Shown here piece by piece: positions 58,001 to 64,000 of a stretch of DNA of 64,000 bases (positions are counted from its first letter, which is position 1; each line of letters opens with the position of its first letter). Below the pieces are notes generated by a model. The model was not told the DNA's origin and did no database searches. It saw only the letters and a list, made by a program, of their open reading frames with translations. Where the stretch lies: positions 1,558,501 to 1,622,500 of the forward strand of contig CM060891.1 in assembly GCA_030762935.1 (NCBI GenBank), written 5' to 3'. Position numbers and translations under genes: made by a program. The stretch is from Hymenopus coronatus (Eukaryota > Arthropoda > Insecta > Mantodea > Hymenopodidae).

Positions 58001-61000
58001 CTGTAATGGCACTAAGTTTGGTCAGTCCTCTAACGGCACTAAGTTTAGTCAGTCCTGTAATGGCACTAAGTTTGGTCAGTCCTCTAACGGCACTAAGTTT
58101 AGTCAGTCCTCTAACGGCACTAAGTTTAGTCAGTCCTGTAACGGCACTAAGTTTGGTAAGTCCTGTAACGGCACTAAGTTTAGTCAGTCCTGTAATGGCA
58201 CTAAGTTTAGTCAGTCCTGTAATGGCACTAAGTTTAGTCAGTCCTGTAATGGCACTAAGTTTAGTCAGTCCTGTAACGGCACTAAGTTTAGTCAGTCCTG
58301 TAACGGCACTAAGTTTAGTCAGTCCTGTAATGGCACTAAGTTTAGTCAGTCCTGTAATGGCACTAAGTTTAGTCAGTCCTGTAACGGCACTAAGTTTAGT
58401 CAGTCCTATAACGTCATTAAGTTTGGTCAGTCCTGTAACGGGTCTAAGTTTAGTCAGTCCTGTAACGGCACCAAGTTTAGTCAGTCCTGTAACGGAACTA
58501 AGTTAATCAGCCCTGTAATGGCACTAAGTTTGCTCAGTACTGTAACGGCACTAAGTTTAGTCAGTCCTGTAACGGCACTAAGTTTAGTCAGTACTGTAAC
58601 GGCACTGAGTTCAGTCAGAGCTGTAACGCCACTGAGTTGAGTCAGTACTGTAACGGCACTAAGTTTAGTCAGTCCTGTAACGGCACTAAGTTTAGTCAGT
58701 CCAGTAATGGCACTGAGTTTAGTCAGTCCTGTAACGGCACTAAGTTTAGTCAGTCCTGTAATGGCACTAAGTTTAGTCAGTCCTGTAATGGCACTAAGTT
58801 TAGTCAGCCCTGTAACGGCACTAAGTTTAGTCAGTCCTGTAATGGCACTAAGTTAAGTCAGCCCTGTAATGGCACTAAGTTTAGTCAGTCCTGTAATGGC
58901 ACTAAGTTTAGTCAGTCCTGTAACGGCACTAAGTTTAGTCAGTCCTGTAATGGCACTAAGTTTAGTCAGTCCTGTAATGGCACTAGGTTTAATCAGTCCT
59001 GTAATGGCACTAAGTTTAGTCAGCCCTGTAATGGCACTAAGTTTAGTCAGTCCTGTAATGGCACTAAGTTAAGTCAGCCCTGTAATGGCACTAAGTTAAT
59101 CAGTCCTGTAATGGCACTAAGTTTAGTCAGTCCTGTAACGGCACTAAGTTTAGTCAGTGTTGTAATGGCACTAAATTTAGTCAGTCCTGTAATGGCACTA
59201 AGTTTAGTCAGTCCTGTAACGGCACTAAGTTTAGTCAGTCCTGTAACGGCACTAAGTTTAGTCAGTCCTGTAACGGCACTAAGTTTAGTCAGTCCTGTAA
59301 GGGCACTAAGTTTAGTCAGTCCTGTAATGGCACTAAGTTTAGTCAGTCCTGTAACGGCACTAAGTTTAGTCAGTCCTGTAACGGCACTAAGTTTAGTCAG
59401 TCCTGTAATGGCACTAAGTTTAGTCAGTCCTGTAACGGCACTAAGTTTAGTCAGTCCTGTAATGGCACTAAGTTTGGTCAGTCCTCTAACGGCACTAAGT
59501 TTAGTCAGTCCTGTAATGGCACTAAGTTTGGTCAGTCCTCTAACGGCACTAAGTTTAGTCAGTCCTCTAACGGCACTAAGTTTAGTCAGTCCTGTAATGG
59601 CACTGAGTTTGCTCAGTCCTGTAATGGCACTAAGTTTAGTCAGTCCTGTAATGGCACTGAGTTTGGTCAGTCCTGTAATGGCATTGAATTTGGTCAGCCC
59701 TGTAATGGCACTGAGTTTGGTCAGTCCTGTAATGGCACTAAGTTTAGTCAGTCCTCTAACGGCACTAAGTTTAGTCAGTCCTGTAATGGCACTGAGTTTG
59801 CTCAGTCCTGTAATGGCACTAAGTTTAGTCAGTCCTGTAATGGCACTGAGTTTGGTCAGTCCTGTAATGGCACTGAGTTTAGTCAGTCCTGTAATGGCAT
59901 TGAATTTGGTCAGTCCTGTAATGGCACTGAGTTTAGTCAGTCCTGTAATGGCACTGAATTTTGTCAGTCCTGTAATGGCACTGAGTTTAGTCAGTCCTGT
60001 AATGGCATTGAATTTGGTCAGTCGTATAATGGCACTGAGTTTGGTCATTCGTATAACGGCACTGAGTTTGGTCAGTCGTATAATGGCACTGAGTTTGGTC
60101 AGTCGTATAATGGCACTGAGTTTGGTCAGTCCTGTAACGGCACTGAATTTGGTCAGTCGTATAATGGCACTGAGTTTGGTCAGTCCTGTAACGGCACTGA
60201 GTTTGGTCAGTCGTATAATGGCACTGAGTTTGGTCAGTCCTGTAACGGCACTGAGTTTGGTCAGTCGTATAACGGCACTGAGTTTGGTCAGTCCTGTAAC
60301 GGCACTAAGTTTAGTCAGTCCTGTAATGGCACTGAGTTTGGTCAGTCCTGTAACGGCACTGAGTTTGGTCAGTCCTGTAATGGCACTGAGTTTGGTCAGT
60401 CGTATAACGGCACTGAGTTTGGTCAGTCCTGTAATGGCACTGAGTTTGGTCAGTCGTATAATGGCACTGAGTTTGGTCAGTCGTGTAATGGCACTGAGTT
60501 TGGTCAGTCCTGTAACGGCGCTGAGTTTGGTCAGTCCTGTAACGGCACTAAGTTTGGTCAGTCCTGTAATGGCACTGAGTTTGGTCAGTCCTGTAACGGC
60601 ACTGAGTTTGGTCAGTCGTGTAATGGCACTGAGTTTGGTCAGTCCTGTAGCGGCACTGAGTTTGGTCAGTCCTGTAACGTCAATGAGTTTGGTCAGTTCT
60701 GTAACGACAGTGAGTTTGGTAAGGCCTGTAACGTCAATGAGTTTGGTCAGTCCTGTAACGGCACTGAGTTTGGTCAGTCCTGTAACGTCAATGAGTTTGG
60801 TCAGTCCTGTACCGACAGTGAGTTTGGTCAGGCCTGTAACGGCACTAAGTTTGGTCAGTCCTGTAATGGCACTAAGTTTGGTCAGGCCTTTAACGTCACT
60901 AAGTTTGGTCAGTCCTGTAATGGCACTGAGTTTGGTCAGTCCTGTAATGGCACTGAGTTTGGTCAGTCCTGTAACGGCACTGAGTTTGGTCAGTCCTGTA

Positions 61001-64000
61001 ACGGCACTAAGTTTGGTCAGGCCTGTAACGGCACTAAGTTTGGTCAGTCCTGTAATGGCACTAAGTTTGGTCAGGCCTTTAACGTCACTAAGTTTGGTCA
61101 GTCCTGTAATGGCACTAAGTTAGGTCAGTCCTGCAACGGCACTAAGTTTGGTCAGTCGTGTAACGGCAGTGAGTTTGGTCAGTCCTGTAACGCCACTGAG
61201 TTTTGTCAGTCCTGTAATGGCACTGAGTTTGGTCAGTCCTGTAACGGCACTGAGTTTGGTCAGTCCTGTAACGCCACTGAGTTTAGTCAGTCCTGTAACG
61301 GCACTAAGGTTGGTCAGTCCTGTAACGGCACTAAGTTTAGTCAGTCCTGTAATGGCACTAAGTTTAGTCAGTCCTGTAAAGGCACTAAGTTTAGTCAGTC
61401 TTGTAATGGCACTAATTTAGTCAGTCCTGTAACGGTACTAAGTTTAGTCAGTCCTGTAACGGCACTAATTTTAGTCAGTCTTGTAATGGCACTGAGTTTG
61501 GTCAGTCCTGTAATGGCACTAAGTTTGGTCAGTCCTGTAACGGCACTAAGTTTAGTCAGTCCTGTAATGGCACTAAGTTTGGTCAGTCCTGTAATGTCAC
61601 TGAGTTTGGTCAGTCCTGTAATGGCACTGAGTTTGGTCAGTCCTGTAACGGCACTAAGTTTAGTCAGTCCTGTAATGGCACTAAGTTTGGTCAGTCCTGT
61701 AACGGCACTATGTTTGCTCAGTCCTGTAACGGCACTAAGGGTGGTCAGTCCTGTAACGGCACTAAGTTTGGTCAGTCCTGTAACGGCACTAAGTTTAGTC
61801 AGTCCTGTAACGGCACTAAGTTTAGTCAGTCCTGTAACGGTACAGAGTTTGGTGAGTCCTATAACGGCACTAAGTTTAGTCAGTCCTGTAACGGCACTAA
61901 GTTTAGTCAGTCCTGTAAAGGCACTAAGTTTAGTCAGTCCTGTAACGGCACTAAGTTTAGTCAGTCCTGTAATGGCACTAAGTTTAGTCAGTCCTGTAAT
62001 TGCACTAAGTTTAGTCAGTCCTGTAACGGCACTAAATTTGGTCAGTCCTGTAACGGCACTAAATTTAGTCAGTCCTGAAACGGCACTAAGTTTAGTCAGT
62101 CCTGTAACGGCACTAAGTTTAGTCAGTCCTGTAATGGCACTAAGTTTAGTCAGTCCTGTAATTGCACTAAGTTTAGTCAGTCCTGTAACGGCACTAAATT
62201 TGGTCAGTCCTGTAACGGCACTAAATTTAGTCAGTCCTGAAACGGCACTAAGTTTAGTCAGTCCTGTAACGGCACTTAGTTTAGTCAGTCCTGTAACGGC
62301 ACTAAGTTTAGTCAGTCCTGTAACGGAACTAAGTTAATCAGCCCTGTAATGGCACTAAGTTTGCTCAGTCCTGTTACGGCACTAAGTTTGGTGAGTCCTA
62401 TAACGGCACTAAGTTTAGTCAGTCCTGTAACGGAACTAAGTTAATCAGCCCTGTAATGGCACTAAGTTTGCTCAGTCCTGTAATGGCACTAAGTTTAGTC
62501 AGTCCTGTTACAGCACTAAATTTAGTCAGTCCTGAAACGGCACTATGTTTAGTAAGTCCTGTAACGGCACTAAGTTTAGTAAGTCCTGTAACGGCACTAA
62601 GTTTAGTCAGTCCTGTAACGGAACTAAGTTAATCAGCCCTGTAATGGCACTAAGTTTGCTCAGTCCTGTTACGGCACTAAGTTTAGTCAGTCCTGTAACG
62701 GCACTAAGTTTGGTCAGTCCTGTAACGGCCCTAAGTTTAGTCAGTCCTATAACGGCATAAAGTTTGGTCGGTCCTGTAACGGCATTAAGTTTAGTCAGTC
62801 CTGTAACGGCACTAAGTTTAGTCAGTCCTGTAACGGAACTAAGTTAATCAGCCCTGTAATGGCACTAAGTTTGCTCAGTCCTGTTACGGCACTAAGTTTG
62901 GTGAGTCCTATAACGGAACTAAGTTTAGTCAGTCCTGTAACGGCACTAAGTTTAGTAAGTCCTCTAATGGCACTGAGTTTAGTCAGTCCTGTAATGGCAC
63001 TAAGTTTAGTCAGTCCTGTAACGGCACTTAGTTTAGTCAGTCCTGTAATGGCACTAAGTTTAGTCAGTCCTGTAATGGCACTAAGTTTAGTCAGTCCTGT
63101 AATGGCACTAAGTTTAGTCAGTCCTGTAATGGCACTTAGTTTAGTCAGTCCTGTAATGGCACTAAGTTTAGTCAGTCCTGTAATGGCACTAAGTTTAGTC
63201 AGTCCTGTAATGGCACTAACTTTAGTCAGTCCTGTAACGGCACTAAGTTTGGTAAGTCCTGTAACGGCACTAAGTTTAGTCAGTCCTGTAATGGCACTAA
63301 GTTTAGTCAGTCCTGTAATGGCACTAAGTTTAGTCAGTCCTGTAACGGCACTAAGTTTAGTCAGTCCTGTAACGGCACTAAGTTTAGTCATTCCTGTAAC
63401 GGCACTAAGTTTAGTCAGTCCTGTAATGGCACTAAGTTTAGTCAGTCCTGTAACGGCACTAAGTTTAGTCAGTCCTATAACGGCATTAAGTTTGGTCAGT
63501 CCTGTAACGGGTCTAAGTTTAGTCAGTCCTGTAACGGCACCAAGTTTAGTCAGTCCTGTAACGGAACTAAGTTAATCAGCCCTGTAATGGCACTAAGTTT
63601 GCTCAGTCCTGTAACGGCACTAAGTTTAGTCAGTCCTGTAACGGCACTAAGTTTAGTCAGTACTGTAACGGCACTGAGTTCAGTCAGAGCTGTAACGCCA
63701 CTGAGTTGAGTCAGTACTGTAACGGCACTAAGTTTAGTCAGTCCTGTAACGGCACTAAGTTTAGTCAGTCCTGTAATGGCACTAAGTTTAGTCAGTCCTG
63801 TAACGGCACTAAGTTTAGTCAGTCCTGTAACGGCACTAAGTTTAATCAGTCCTGTAATGGCACTAAGTTTAGTCAGTCCTGTAATGGCACTAAGTTTAGT
63901 CAGTCCTGTAATGGCACTGAGTTTAGTCAGTCCTGTAACGGCACTAAGTTTAGTCAGTCCTGTAATGGCACTAAGTTTAGTCCGTCCTACAACGGCACTA

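Larger units (their letters stand above)
43762..64000. repeat. 27-bp minisatellite, about 750 units, open at window end
   Basis: The unit is GGCACTAAGTTTAGTCAG followed by TCCTGTAAC. The main variable sites are AACGG/AATGG, CTAAG/CTGAG, TTTAG/TTTGG and TCCTG/TACTG. Divisibility by three leaves two plus frames (ALSLVSPVT and GTKFSQSCN) and one minus frame (VTGLTKLSA) free of stops, so open frames of several hundred codons occur throughout. They end where units differ in length, notably a recurrent 26-bp variant (GGAACTAAGTTAATCAGCCC). Variant domains are clear: GGTGAGTCC units at 44000-44100, TACTG units at 44.5-47.4 kb, GGTCAGTCG with TATAA units at 60.0-60.5 kb. Confidence 0.98.

Overview
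The window looks like non-coding, repeat-dominated nuclear DNA from an animal, probably an invertebrate. The evidence is indirect: relics of a Jockey-type LINE, a mariner-family transposase and a gag-like coiled-coil ORF, tRNA-derived SINE sequences, microsatellites, and no operon-like gene packing, ribosome binding sites or bacterial genes. The gag-like ORF hints at an arthropod, but I cannot name the organism. I see no intact host protein-coding gene.

Layout. 1-1473: dispersed-repeat fragments and a CT/TA microsatellite. 1474-4045: a possible LTR with a TATA box, whose body is a 41-bp minisatellite. 4046-9090: a possible leader, then about 4.9 kb of a 32-bp minisatellite. 9247-10075: a broken gag-like coiled-coil ORF. 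10112-16052: many copies, in both orientations, of one dispersed non-coding element, called here element D. It has inverted ACTTTCTCTAC ends. One copy contains both a 48-bp and a 99-bp tandem array. 16283-17069: a mariner transposase relic and three 60-bp repeats. 18008-25215: a 39-bp minisatellite of about 185 units. 25515-35470: more element D copies, one with a 71-bp array and one carrying a 271-bp insertion with a 9-bp target duplication. 35651-36824: an inverted pair of tRNA-like sequences and ten tandem 92-bp units, each holding the 3' half of that tRNA-like sequence. 37100-37665: a Jockey-like reverse-transcriptase relic. 37826-42786: a second, unrelated 39-bp minisatellite. 43580-43672: a SINE relic. 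43762-64000: a 27-bp minisatellite of about 750 units that runs off the window.

Tandem arrays fill about two thirds of the window. Most have periods divisible by three (27, 39, 39, 48, 60 and 99 bp), so they stay open in one or more frames for hundreds of codons. The long open frames are explained by that arithmetic and are not annotated as genes. The arrays have internal higher-order structure: a near-identical 4.46-kb duplication at an offset of 4,665 bp, a 741-bp duplication, and blocks at offsets of 937 and 2,966 bp. The most interesting themes are the repeated birth of tandem arrays inside copies of one dispersed element, the amplification of a half-tRNA carrying an internal RNA polymerase III B-box, and unit variation that looks like CpG decay.
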